Shown here one piece after another: positions 51,889-62,046 of a stretch of DNA of 64,000 nucleotides (position 1 is its first letter; every line of letters starts with the position of its first letter). Origin of the DNA: Acidobacteriota bacterium (GTDB lineage Bacteria; Acidobacteriota; Terriglobia; Bryobacterales; Bryobacteraceae). The position numbers and the translations under genes were made by a program. The DNA is taken from contig JAPKZB010000078.1 of the NCBI GenBank assembly GCA_026393985.1, forward strand, positions 1 through 64,000, read 5' to 3'. The notes beneath the pieces are model-generated. The model had not been told where the DNA came from. It did not search any database and saw nothing but the letters and a program-made list of their open reading frames with translations.

Positions 51889-54800
51889 ATGATATCCCGT
51901 ATCTTGCTCTCGGCTCTGTTAGCCGCCGTGGCTTGCTTTGGCCAAGCCGAAAGAGGAACTTTTAATGGTTCCGTGATTGACTCTTCCGGCGCGGCCGTGG
52001 CCGGCGCCAACGTGAAGATTTTCAACATGGCGACCGGCGTTGAGTTGAACGCCGCTTCGACGGAAGCCGGCGTCTTCCGCGCCCCTTCGCTGTCTCCGGG
52101 CACCTACCGCATCACCGTCTCGGCGCCCGGCTTCAAGACGGCCGTCCGCCAGAACATCGTTCTGGCCGTGGCGCAGACCCTCACCGTCGACTTCACGCTC
52201 GAGGTCGGCAACCTGAGCGAATCGGTCACCATTACCGCCGAAACGCCGCTGCTTGAAACCGGCACGGCCGAGATCGGCTCCTACGTCACCAAGAAAGAGT
52301 TCGACGATTGGCCCATCGCCGTGGGCGGCGGCCGTCGGCAGATTCAGCAGTTCATCTTTACGTCGCTGCCCGGCACGACCGGCGGCACCTGGCAGGGGTC
52401 GATCAACGGCGGCCAGAACTACTCCCACGAGATTCTGATCGACGGCATCTCCGTCGGTCGCATGGACCTCGCCGGCGGCGCCAACAGCGAGTTCAGCCCG
52501 TCGTCGGAGTCTATTTCCGAGTTCAAGCTGCAGACCGGCACCGTGTCGGCGCAGTACTCGGGTGGCCAGACGTCTGTTGCCAACTTCGCCACCAAGTCCG
52601 GCACGAACGAGTTGCACGGGTCGGCCTACTACTATGGCCAGAACGACGCCCTGCGCGCTAATTCGTTCAACTCGAACGCCTCGAACGTTCGCCGGCAGCC
52701 CTTCAAGCAGCACAACTACGGCTACTCGATCGGCGGCCCGGTGATCATTCCCAAGCTCTACAACGGCAAGAACCGCACGTTCTTTTTCCACAACTTTGAG
52801 CGGACGACGACGAAGGACTACAACCAGTCCGGCTTTTCGACGCTGCCGATGCCCGAGTTCCAGCAGGGCGACTTCAGCCGGATCCTGAACGCCGGTTTCA
52901 CGGGCAATCCCATCTCGGGAACCAACGTCGGCACCGACGCCCTCGGCCGGCCCGTGATCGGCGGCGCGATTTATGACCCGCGCTCGGCCCGTCAGGTCGG
53001 CAACACCTGGGTGCGCGACATCTTCCCCGGCAACATCATCCCGCGCACGCGGTTTAGCCCCGTCTCGCAGAAGATCATCGACGTGGCCACCATCGACAAG
53101 CCGCAGTTCGACACGATGCTCAACAACATCCCCGCCCTCGGCGCCTGCTGCCCCGAGTTCCGCGAGCGCATGCTGACCTTCAAGGGCGACCATAACCTGA
53201 ACGAGCGCCACCGCATCAGCGGCATGGTGAACCGCAACTTCCGCGTCCGCAACAACTCCATTGCCGGCCGGTGGGGCGGGCCTCCCGGATCGCCCACCAA
53301 CGTCTACCAGAACCAGGACACCCCGGGCACCATGGTCCGCGGCGCCTATGACTTCACGCTGCGGCCCACGCTGCTTGGCCGCCTGAACCTCGGCTACAAC
53401 CGCTTCGGCAACATCAACGAAAGCGTCTTCGTCGACCAGGACTGGCCCGCCAAGATCGGCTTGCAGAACGTGCCGGGCGTCCACTTCCCCGCCCTGAACT
53501 TCGCCGGCCTGCCCTTCCAGGGCGGCGGCATCGGTGCCGGCGGCCGCCTCGGCTCCAACAGCCGCGGCGCCAGCTTCAACGGCTCTACCATCATCCAGAC
53601 CGACTTCACCAAAGTCAGCGGCAAGCACAATTACAAATTCGGCTTTGAAAACCGCCGCTACTACTACAACACCCGCAGCAAGTCCGGCTCCGGCGACTTC
53701 AACTTCTCGCCCAACCAGACCGCCCTGCCCGGCTTCATCAATCAGACCGGCCATAGCTTCGCCAGCTTCCTGCTTGGCGACTACGCCTCCACCAGCCGCG
53801 GCATTGTAGCCATGAACCCCGGTCACCGCTGGCGCACCGCCGGCTTCTACTTCCAGGACGACTGGAAGGTGTCCCGCAAGCTGACCCTCAACGTCGGTCT
53901 CCGCTGGGAGATGATCGGCGGCCTGATCGAAGTGGCCGGCCGGATGTCCGCCATCGACTTTGCCACGCCGAACCCCGGCGCCGGCAATCGCCCGGGCGCG
54001 CTTGTCTTCGCCGAAGACCGCAACCGCAAAGGCTTCCAGGACAACTACTACAAGCAGATCTCGCCCAAGTTCGGTTTCGCCTACGCCATGACCGACAGGC
54101 TCGTCTTCCGCGGCGGCTACGGGATCAACAACACCCCGGCCATCTCGAACGGCTTCGGCTTCGGCGGCACGCTCGGCTACAACGGCAGCATTGTCGTCAA
54201 CAACGGCAACACCTCCGTTCCCTTTGCCGAGGCTCCCATCGGCAACCTGTCGACCCCCTACCCGAACTTCACCGGAACCTTACCAAACAAACTCGCCACC
54301 CTCGCCAACGGCCAGGGCATCGACTACTACAGCACGCAAGGCAACCGCCTGCCCTACGTCCAGAACTGGAACTTCGGCTTCCAGTACCAGCTCCCGGCCA
54401 GCACGGTGCTCGAACTCAACTACGTCGGCAACAAGGGCACCCGTCTGATTGCCAAGGGCTTCGAACAGCCCAACAACCTGCCCTTCTCGGTCACCCAGCA
54501 ATTTGGCGACATCCTGCCCCGGCCGTGGAGCTCCTCGAGCCCCATTCCGCAGCCGTTCCCCGGCTTCGCGGGCACCAACCTCCAAGCGCTGCGCCCGTAT
54601 CCGCAGTTCACGGGCATCAACAGCATCTTCCCGAATATGGGCTCATCGTCGTACCATTCCATGCAGCTCCAGGTTACCCGGCACTTTAAGAAAGGCTTGG
54701 CCATCCTGGGCGCCTATACCTGGTCGAAGGCGATCGGCCTCGCCGACAACGCTATCGACGCCGAAGGTGTGGCCGACGTGTTCAACCGCAACCTCGACCG

Positions 54801-55410
54801 GTCCATCACCAACTACCACTACCCGCATGTGGCCAAGTTGAGCTGGATCTACGAACTCCCGGTCGGCAAAGGCCGCGCCCTGAATACGAACGGGGTGCTC
54901 GACGCCCTGGTCGGCGGCTGGCAGTTGAGCGGCATCCAGAACTGGCGCAGCGGCAACCCGGTTTCGATCAGCACCGGCGGCATCAATCTGCCTACTGGCA
55001 ACTCGGTCCGTCCGGACCTGGTAACCGGGGTGCCGATCGTCCTCAACGCCGATGCCCCCATCAACTTCCGCGGCATCAACGGCGGTACGGCCTACCTCAA
55101 CCGCGCGGCGTTCGCCAATCCTCCGGTCTTCACCGGCGGCCAGAACGTCGTGCAGCGGCTCGGCACCGTGGGCCCGTTCCTGCCCAACATCCGCGACCGT
55201 CACCTCGTCAGCTTCGACGCCAGCATCCAGAAGTTCTTCAAGTTCGATGAGGTGCGGAACATCCAGCTCCGCGGCACGTTCCTGAACGCCTTCAACTGGG
55301 CCGGCATCGGCGGCTTGAACACCAACATCACCAGCCCCTTCTTCGGCCAGTACACCGGCCAGCAGTTGGGTCCGCGGAACATCGAACTCGCCCTGCGCTT
55401 TACTTTCTAA
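51889..55410 (+). CDS. Oar-like TonB-dependent receptor with carboxypeptidase-regulatory-like domain
   Basis: 1173 residues. Signal peptide (MISRILLSALLAAVACFGQ), carboxypeptidase-regulatory-like domain at ~22-105 (FNGSVIDSSGAAVAGANVKI, TYRITVSAPGFKTAVRQNI), plug domain to ~240 and a long barrel. The end is aromatic (RFTF), as in beta-barrel proteins. AGGAGG lies five bases before ATG 51889, an unusually strong ribosome-binding site for the window, suggesting high expression. The seven-haem gene begins on the next base after its stop. Confidence 0.92.
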   Translation: MISRILLSALLAAVACFGQAERGTFNGSVIDSSGAAVAGANVKIFNMATGVELNAASTEAGVFRAPSLSPGTYRITVSAPGFKTAVRQNIVLAVAQTLTVDFTLEVGNLSESVTITAETPLLETGTAEIGSYVTKKEFDDWPIAVGGGRRQIQQFIFTSLPGTTGGTWQGSINGGQNYSHEILIDGISVGRMDLAGGANSEFSPSSESISEFKLQTGTVSAQYSGGQTSVANFATKSGTNELHGSAYYYGQNDALRANSFNSNASNVRRQPFKQHNYGYSIGGPVIIPKLYNGKNRTFFFHNFERTTTKDYNQSGFSTLPMPEFQQGDFSRILNAGFTGNPISGTNVGTDALGRPVIGGAIYDPRSARQVGNTWVRDIFPGNIIPRTRFSPVSQKIIDVATIDKPQFDTMLNNIPALGACCPEFRERMLTFKGDHNLNERHRISGMVNRNFRVRNNSIAGRWGGPPGSPTNVYQNQDTPGTMVRGAYDFTLRPTLLGRLNLGYNRFGNINESVFVDQDWPAKIGLQNVPGVHFPALNFAGLPFQGGGIGAGGRLGSNSRGASFNGSTIIQTDFTKVSGKHNYKFGFENRRYYYNTRSKSGSGDFNFSPNQTALPGFINQTGHSFASFLLGDYASTSRGIVAMNPGHRWRTAGFYFQDDWKVSRKLTLNVGLRWEMIGGLIEVAGRMSAIDFATPNPGAGNRPGALVFAEDRNRKGFQDNYYKQISPKFGFAYAMTDRLVFRGGYGINNTPAISNGFGFGGTLGYNGSIVVNNGNTSVPFAEAPIGNLSTPYPNFTGTLPNKLATLANGQGIDYYSTQGNRLPYVQNWNFGFQYQLPASTVLELNYVGNKGTRLIAKGFEQPNNLPFSVTQQFGDILPRPWSSSSPIPQPFPGFAGTNLQALRPYPQFTGINSIFPNMGSSSYHSMQLQVTRHFKKGLAILGAYTWSKAIGLADNAIDAEGVADVFNRNLDRSITNYHYPHVAKLSWIYELPVGKGRALNTNGVLDALVGGWQLSGIQNWRSGNPVSISTGGINLPTGNSVRPDLVTGVPIVLNADAPINFRGINGGTAYLNRAAFANPPVFTGGQNVVQRLGTVGPFLPNIRDRHLVSFDASIQKFFKFDEVRNIQLRGTFLNAFNWAGIGGLNTNITSPFFGQYTGQQLGPRNIELALRFTF

Positions 55411-56700
55411 GTGCGCCGGCTGTTCCTCCTGTCCGTCTTCACTGCCCGGGTCTTCGCGGACCCGGGCAGTGCTGTTTGCAGCCCCTGCCACGCCGAGATC
55501 GTCGAACGCTTCTCCCGCTCCCGCATGGCCCGCACCGCGGCGGCGGAATCGCCCGGAAACTGGTCGCTCGGCTCCGGCGCCATCGGCAAGAGCTATATAA
55601 CATTTCTCGACAACTTCCTCGTCCAGTCGCCCCGCTCCTACTTCACCGCCACGCGCTCCTACGGCCTCTCCCCCGGCTTCCCCAACGCCCAAACCTTCCG
55701 CCCCGTCGAAGAGCCCTGCCTGCAGTGCCACGCCTCCGGCGTCCAACTCGTCAAAGGCACCCAGAACCAATACCCCAACCCGCCCTTCACCCAACCCGGC
55801 GTCACCTGCCAGCGCTGCCACGGCCCCGCCGCCCACCACTCCGTCAACCCCGCCAAACTCCCGCCCGAACGCCGCGACAACGTCTGCGAACAGTGCCACC
55901 TCACCGGCGCCGCCAAGGTCACCCGGGCCGGCCGCAATCCCTACGACTACCAGCCCGGCGACCGCCTCGGCGACTTCGTCTCCATCTTCGTCAGCGGCGC
56001 CCAAACCAACGCCACCGGCCACGCCGAACAGCTCGCCGAAAGCGCCTGCAAGCAAGGGGCCGGCGACAGGCTCTGGTGCGTCACCTGCCACGATCCCCAC
56101 GGCGGCCGCAAGACCAACACCTGCCAGGGCTGTCACACCCCGGACCGCTGCCATCGCGGCCCCCAGTGCGAAAGCTGCCACATGCCCAAGGCCGCCAGCA
56201 AAGACGCCCATGTCGCCTTCACCAACCACCGCATCGGCCGCCCCGCCCCGCCGCCGCGCCCGCTCCGCCTGTTCTGGAACGCGCCCATCCCGCCCCGCGA
56301 CCTCGCCCTCGCCCAACCCTCCATCCCCCGCCTCGAACGCGTCGAACCGAAAGACGCTGCCGTGCTCACCCAACTCGGCCAGCTCTACGACCAGGCCGGC
56401 CGCGGCGCCGACGCCGTCCGCGTCTACCGCGAAGCGCTCCGGCTGAACCCGGCCGAACCCACCGCCGCCGCCAACCTCGCCATCTACGAGGCCCAACGCG
56501 GCGAAACGGCCGCCGCCGAAGCCAGCTGGCAGGACGTCTTCGCCCGCTACCCCGGCCTGCCCGGCCCGGGGCTCAATCTCGCCGCCTCCCAACTCCGGCG
56601 CGGCGACCGCCCGGCGGCCATCGCCACCCTCCGCCGCCTGCTCCGCTTCCACCCCGGCCACGCCCAGGCCCGGGAGATTCTCAACCGGCTCACCCGCTAA
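55411..56700 (+). CDS. exported heptahaem cytochrome c with TPR domain
   Basis: 429 residues. Seven CXXCH haem-attachment sites can be counted (CSPCH, CLQCH, CQRCH, CEQCH, CVTCH, CQGCH and CESCH) within ~20-260. Three or so TPRs follow (~300-425; AVLTQLGQLYDQAGRGADAV, AANLAIYEAQRGETAAAEAS). The N-terminus (MRRLFLLSVFTARVFA) is a short signal. It should carry electrons in the periplasm; TPRs may bind a partner. GTG at 55411 immediately follows the receptor stop without a separate ribosome-binding site, so translation is probably coupled. A long perfect hairpin lies in its first codons. Confidence 0.9.
   Translation: MRRLFLLSVFTARVFADPGSAVCSPCHAEIVERFSRSRMARTAAAESPGNWSLGSGAIGKSYITFLDNFLVQSPRSYFTATRSYGLSPGFPNAQTFRPVEEPCLQCHASGVQLVKGTQNQYPNPPFTQPGVTCQRCHGPAAHHSVNPAKLPPERRDNVCEQCHLTGAAKVTRAGRNPYDYQPGDRLGDFVSIFVSGAQTNATGHAEQLAESACKQGAGDRLWCVTCHDPHGGRKTNTCQGCHTPDRCHRGPQCESCHMPKAASKDAHVAFTNHRIGRPAPPPRPLRLFWNAPIPPRDLALAQPSIPRLERVEPKDAAVLTQLGQLYDQAGRGADAVRVYREALRLNPAEPTAAANLAIYEAQRGETAAAEASWQDVFARYPGLPGPGLNLAASQLRRGDRPAAIATLRRLLRFHPGHAQAREILNRLTR
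55440..55471. repeat. perfect 13-bp inverted repeat in the start of the heptahaem gene
   Basis: Arms 55440-55452 and 55459-55471 (CACTGCCCGGGTC / GACCCGGGCAGTG) are fully complementary around the 6-nt loop TTCGCG. It would form a very stable RNA hairpin just after the start codon and about 30 bases after the stop of the preceding receptor gene. No T-tract follows, so this is not a standard terminator. Confidence 0.92.
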
Positions 56701-56722
56701 GCCTGCTACCTTGGAAGTTCGG

Positions 56723-58360
<1,638 letters not shown>

Positions 58361-58864
58361 TTAGTTCGTCCGCACCGCGACGAGGGTGGACGCGTCAAAG
58401 GGGCCCGCATCGAGGCCCACGTCCACCTTCACGTCAATGTTCTTGCAGATGGACGGCGTGCACGCCTGCCCCTTCACGCCCACCTTGCCCACGGCGCCTT
58501 CGCGCTTCACCGGCGCGGCAAACAGCGCTTCGCCCTCGAACCCCCAGGTGAAGATGCGCAGTTCGGGCTTCGAGAAATCCTGGGGCGCGGTCTGCTTCCA
58601 GGGCCCGGTCACCGTCAGCCCTTCGCCCACGGTCACCTTCGTCGGCAGGTCCGCGCTCAGCGCCTTTTTGCCTTTCAACGCCTCCACGGCCCGCACGGCG
58701 TTGTCCATCGCGAACGTGTGCCAGCCCTTACCCAGCTTTACGCGCACCACAAGTTGGTCGCCCGCCAGGCGCGCGTCGTAGGTCGCGCACACCTCGTCAT
58801 CCACCATCACCTGCACGGGCGCACCCCAACCCGTCGCCAACAGAACCAAGCTCAGTAGTTTCAT
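58361..58864 (-). CDS. secreted protein with DsbD-alpha-like domain
   Basis: 167 residues with a signal peptide (MKLLSLVLLATGWGAPV). The rest resembles the N-terminal domain of thiol:disulfide interchange protein DsbD (PF11412-like). It has a GKGWHTFAMDN stretch, a beta-rich middle (GPWKQTAPQDFSKPELRIFT) and a C-terminal KGQACTPSICKNIDVKV with the two redox Cys. It could pass electrons between thiol proteins. Its ATG overlaps the stop of the thioredoxin/PDZ selenoprotein candidate by four bases, so the two should be made together. Confidence 0.82.
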   Translation of the reverse strand: MKLLSLVLLATGWGAPVQVMVDDEVCATYDARLAGDQLVVRVKLGKGWHTFAMDNAVRAVEALKGKKALSADLPTKVTVGEGLTVTGPWKQTAPQDFSKPELRIFTWGFEGEALFAAPVKREGAVGKVGVKGQACTPSICKNIDVKVDVGLDAGPFDASTLVAVRTN

Positions 58865-60075
58865 TTTCGAAAGCTCATCTGCATCGTCTTCAGCGGCATC
58901 TCAATCCGCTTGCCGCCCCGCAGCACTTCGAGCGTGGCCGCATCGCCGGGCGTCTTGCGCAGGATCAAATACAACGAAGCCGTATGCGCATCCGGATCCA
59001 CCCGCTTGCCGTCGATGCCGGCAATCACATCGTCCTCCTGCAGGCCGTGCAGCTCCATGGTCCGCGCCGTGCTCGATACGTATTTGACGCGGCTGGCAAA
59101 GCCCTCCGCCGGCAACCCCAGCTCCTGCTTTTCGGCCGCGCTCAGCGGCCGGTCGTCGAAGTAGAAGCGCGGCTCCACGCTCGACTGGCGGAACTTGGTC
59201 TCCGACCACCACCACTGCGGCGGCAACGCGATCGTCACATCCACCATCTTCCCGCCCCGGTCGACGGTCAGGTGCGCTTCCCGCGCCTTCCGCGGCGTCT
59301 CATTGAAACGGTGCTGCACGTCAGCGAAGGTCCACACCACTTTGCCTTCCCACTGCGCGATGCGGTCGCCCGGCTGCACGCCGGCGGCCGCGGCAGCGCC
59401 GGTTGACTCTTTGATCACCAGCCCCTGCGGCACATCGAGAAAGAGGCCCACGCGCTTCAGATCCGGCGACCGGTACAGGTGCGTGATCTTATCGAGCGTC
59501 CCGTCCTGCTGGCGGTGCAGGTTCTGGTAGTCGCCAATCAGATGGCACTCGACGCACTGGTTCCGCGCGAAGGTCCGCTCGACGAGCAGCGAATAGTTCT
59601 TCGGGAAATCGGGCTTCGGCCGCGGCGGCGCCGGCGGGCGGTGGGCGTGCAGTTCCAGCCCCTTGGCCGCGGCCAGCGTCAGGCTTTCCAGGTTCAGATA
59701 GGTGTCCGGCGAAGCGTTGTCCCGCCCGCCGTAGCGCAGGTAGATCTGTTCGTCAGCGTTGAGCAGATAGAAGTAGATCGTGTTGTTCCGGTCGTGTTCA
59801 AAAAGACCAATATCGATCGTATCCATGCGGATAATGCGCACGGTAACGAACTGCCGAAGCAGTTTGCCGAGGGGCGAATCTTTCGGTGACAGCACAACCT
59901 GTGCGTCAAATGTTCGGCCGTTCGTTCAAGGTTCGCAGCGAAACTCGAGGAAAATCGGTTTGCCGGTCGCCTTCGCCATTTTCAAGGCTTCCCCATAGTT
60001 GTCGAGCCAGACGATATCATCGTCTTGGGCCGCGGCCAGCGCGGCCAAACCGATAAGAAGCAGCAAAACCCGCAT
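58861..60075 (-). CDS. probable selenoprotein: thioredoxin-like, CXXCH and two PDZ domains
   Basis: 404 residues if TGA 59926-59928 is read as selenocysteine. From ATG 60075: signal peptide (MRVLLLLIGLAALAAAQ), then thioredoxin-like VWLDNYGEALKMAKATGKPI, FLEFRCEP and residue 50 = TGA, giving a C-x-x-U redox motif. The frame continues without break (FDAQVVLSPKDSPLGKLL, LNADEQIYLRYGGRD), exactly where a thioredoxin fold should. A CVECH haem-type motif is near 174-178 and PDZ-like repeats occupy ~205-290 and ~320-400. A SECIS-like hairpin follows the TGA. Without recoding the gene would be a pseudogene with a 49-residue stub. Coupled (ATGA) to the DsbD-like gene. Confidence 0.85.
59888..59907 (-). 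promoter_or_regulatory. bacterial SECIS-like hairpin
   Basis: On the minus strand, downstream of TGA 59926-59928, GAC-GCACA-GGU-UGUGC-(U)-GUC folds into an 8-bp stem with one bulged U and a GGU apical loop. Twenty-six bases separate the TGA from the loop, within the known range for SelB-bound bacterial SECIS elements, and the loop carries the conserved G at its start. One more U-A pair extends the base. Confidence 0.82.
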
Positions 60076-60095
60076 AATCCCCACATTGTAGCAAC

Positions 60096-61004
60096 ATGCC
60101 TATTCGCCTCTCCGCCTTTCCCAAGTGCTATCTGGACGCCATCGCCGGCGAAAAGCCCACGATGACCGTCTTTGACTGGATCGCCATGGCGCGCGACCTC
60201 GACGCCGACGGCCTTGAAATGTACGACGGCTTCTTCACCTCGCTCGAACCGGTCTACCTCGATTCGATCGGCGAGGCCATCTCCACCGCCGGCTTCGACA
60301 TGCCGATGCTGTGCTGCTCGCCGGACTTCACCAACCCCGACGCCGATGCCCGCCAGCGCGCCGTCGACCGCGAAGCCGCCATGATCGCCGTCACGCGCCG
60401 CCTCGGCGGCCCAGGCGCCGTCTGCCGCGTCCTCAGCGGCCAGCGCTACCCCGGCCTCGCCCGCGAACAGGGCCTGCATTGGGTGGTCGAATGCATCGAG
60501 TCGCTGCTGCCGGTCGCCCGCGAGCACGGCATCATCCTCGGCCTGGAAAACCACTACAAAGACGGCTTCTGGCGCTACCCCGAGTTCGCCCAGAAAAAGG
60601 ACGTCTTCCTCGAACTCCTCGCCCTCATCAACGACACAGAGAACTTCGGCGTCCAGTACGATCCCTCGAACGCCCTTGTCGCCGGCGACGATCCCATCGA
60701 GTTGCTTGAACTCGTCGCCCCGCGCGTCGTCTCCATGCACGCCAGCGACCGCTACCTCGTCCCTGGCGCTTCGCTCGAAGACCTGCGCCAATCCGACGGC
60801 ACGCTCGGCTACTCGCCCAACCTCCGCCACGGCGTCACCGGCCAGGGTCTCAACGACTATCACGAGATTTTCCGCATCCTCGCCGCCCACAACTACAACG
60901 GCTGGATCAGCCTTGAAGACGGCATGAACGGCATGGACGAAATGGTGGCCTCGCTCGCCTTCCTGCGCCGCATGAGCGCGCAGTACTTCCCGGAGGCGAA
61001 CTAA
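60096..61004 (+). CDS. sugar phosphate isomerase/epimerase-like protein
   Basis: 302 residues, TIM-barrel of the AP-endonuclease-2 / xylose-isomerase-like superfamily. Metal-binding segments include ADGLEMYDGFF, LGLENHYKDGFWRYPEFA, NFGVQYDPSNALVAGDDPIE, VVSMHASDRYLVPG and YNGWISLEDGMNGMDEM. It probably converts a sugar or sugar acid; substrate unknown. Cytoplasmic. One base separates it from the Gfo/Idh gene, and the pair is a common catabolic combination. Its start is 20 bp from the divergent selenoprotein candidate. Confidence 0.9.
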   Translation: MPIRLSAFPKCYLDAIAGEKPTMTVFDWIAMARDLDADGLEMYDGFFTSLEPVYLDSIGEAISTAGFDMPMLCCSPDFTNPDADARQRAVDREAAMIAVTRRLGGPGAVCRVLSGQRYPGLAREQGLHWVVECIESLLPVAREHGIILGLENHYKDGFWRYPEFAQKKDVFLELLALINDTENFGVQYDPSNALVAGDDPIELLELVAPRVVSMHASDRYLVPGASLEDLRQSDGTLGYSPNLRHGVTGQGLNDYHEIFRILAAHNYNGWISLEDGMNGMDEMVASLAFLRRMSAQYFPEAN

Positions 61005-61005
61005 G

Positions 61006-62046
61006 ATGCACACCGGCATGCGCACCGGCCTCGTCGGCTGCGGCAAGGTGGGCCACCTGCACGCCGCCGCGCTCTCGGAACTCAGCACCTTCACCGGCGT
61101 CTGCGACCACGACCCCGCACGCGCCGCCGCCTTCGCCGCGCAGTACGGCGCCACGCCCTACGCCGATCTCGAAACGATGCTTGGCGCCGTCGACGCCATC
61201 GTCATCTGCACGCCGCATCCGCTCCACGCCGCCCCCGCGCTGCCGGCGCTCGAACGCGGCATCCACGTGCTCGTCGAAAAGCCGCTCGCCGCCACCGTCG
61301 ACGATTGCGACCGCATGCTCGAAGCCGCCGTGCGCGGCCGCGCCCGCCTCGGCGTCGTCAGCCAGCGCCGCTTCTTTGAGCCTGTCCTGGCGATGAAGGC
61401 CGCCATCGCCGCCGGCAAGATCGGCCAGCCTATCCTCGGCACCGTCGCCATGTTCAGCTGGCGCGACGAGGCCTACTACCGCTCCGACCCGTGGCGCGGC
61501 AAATGGTCCACCGAAGGCGGCGGCGTGCTGATCAATCAAGCCCCCCACCACCTCGACATCCTGCAGTGGATGATGGGCCCCATGCGCGAGGTCTCCGGCG
61601 AATGGAGCAACCTGAACCATCCCTACGTCGAGGTTGAAGACACGGCCCTTGCCAATGTCCGCTTCGCGAACGGTGGCCTCGGCAACATCGTCTGCAGCCT
61701 CTCGCAGAATCCGGGCATTCATACGAAAATCCACATTCACGGCAAGAACGGCTACTCGGTCGGCACCCAGACCGACGGCGGCGCCACCTTCATCGCCGGC
61801 ATGTCCGGCTCCGCGCTCGAACCGGCCTTCAACGACCTGTGGACCATCCCCGGCGAGACCGCGCCCACCTACAACGCCCCGGCCGATCCCATCCCGCACT
61901 ACCACCGGCTCCAGGTGAAAGACTTCCTCGAGGCCATCGACGAGAACCGCCCCTTCGTCTCCCCGGCCGAAGACGGCCGCGCCGTGGTCGCCCTCATCCA
62001 GGGCATCTACCGTTCGAGCCGCGAACGCCGTCCCGTCGCGTTATGA
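61006..62046 (+). CDS. Gfo/Idh/MocA-family oxidoreductase
   Basis: 346 residues. N-terminal Rossmann fold (GLVGCGKVGHLHAAAL, then the CDHDPARAAAFAA strand and VICTPHPLH) with the EKPLA motif for NAD(P) and substrate binding. The C-terminal alpha/beta domain carries GGGVLINQAPHHLDILQWM. It oxidises or reduces a sugar or inositol derivative. No signal peptide. Coupled to the isomerase gene before it and overlaps the SGNH-DUF1080 gene after it by four bases (ATGA). Confidence 0.93.
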   Translation: MHTGMRTGLVGCGKVGHLHAAALSELSTFTGVCDHDPARAAAFAAQYGATPYADLETMLGAVDAIVICTPHPLHAAPALPALERGIHVLVEKPLAATVDDCDRMLEAAVRGRARLGVVSQRRFFEPVLAMKAAIAAGKIGQPILGTVAMFSWRDEAYYRSDPWRGKWSTEGGGVLINQAPHHLDILQWMMGPMREVSGEWSNLNHPYVEVEDTALANVRFANGGLGNIVCSLSQNPGIHTKIHIHGKNGYSVGTQTDGGATFIAGMSGSALEPAFNDLWTIPGETAPTYNAPADPIPHYHRLQVKDFLEAIDENRPFVSPAEDGRAVVALIQGIYRSSRERRPVAL

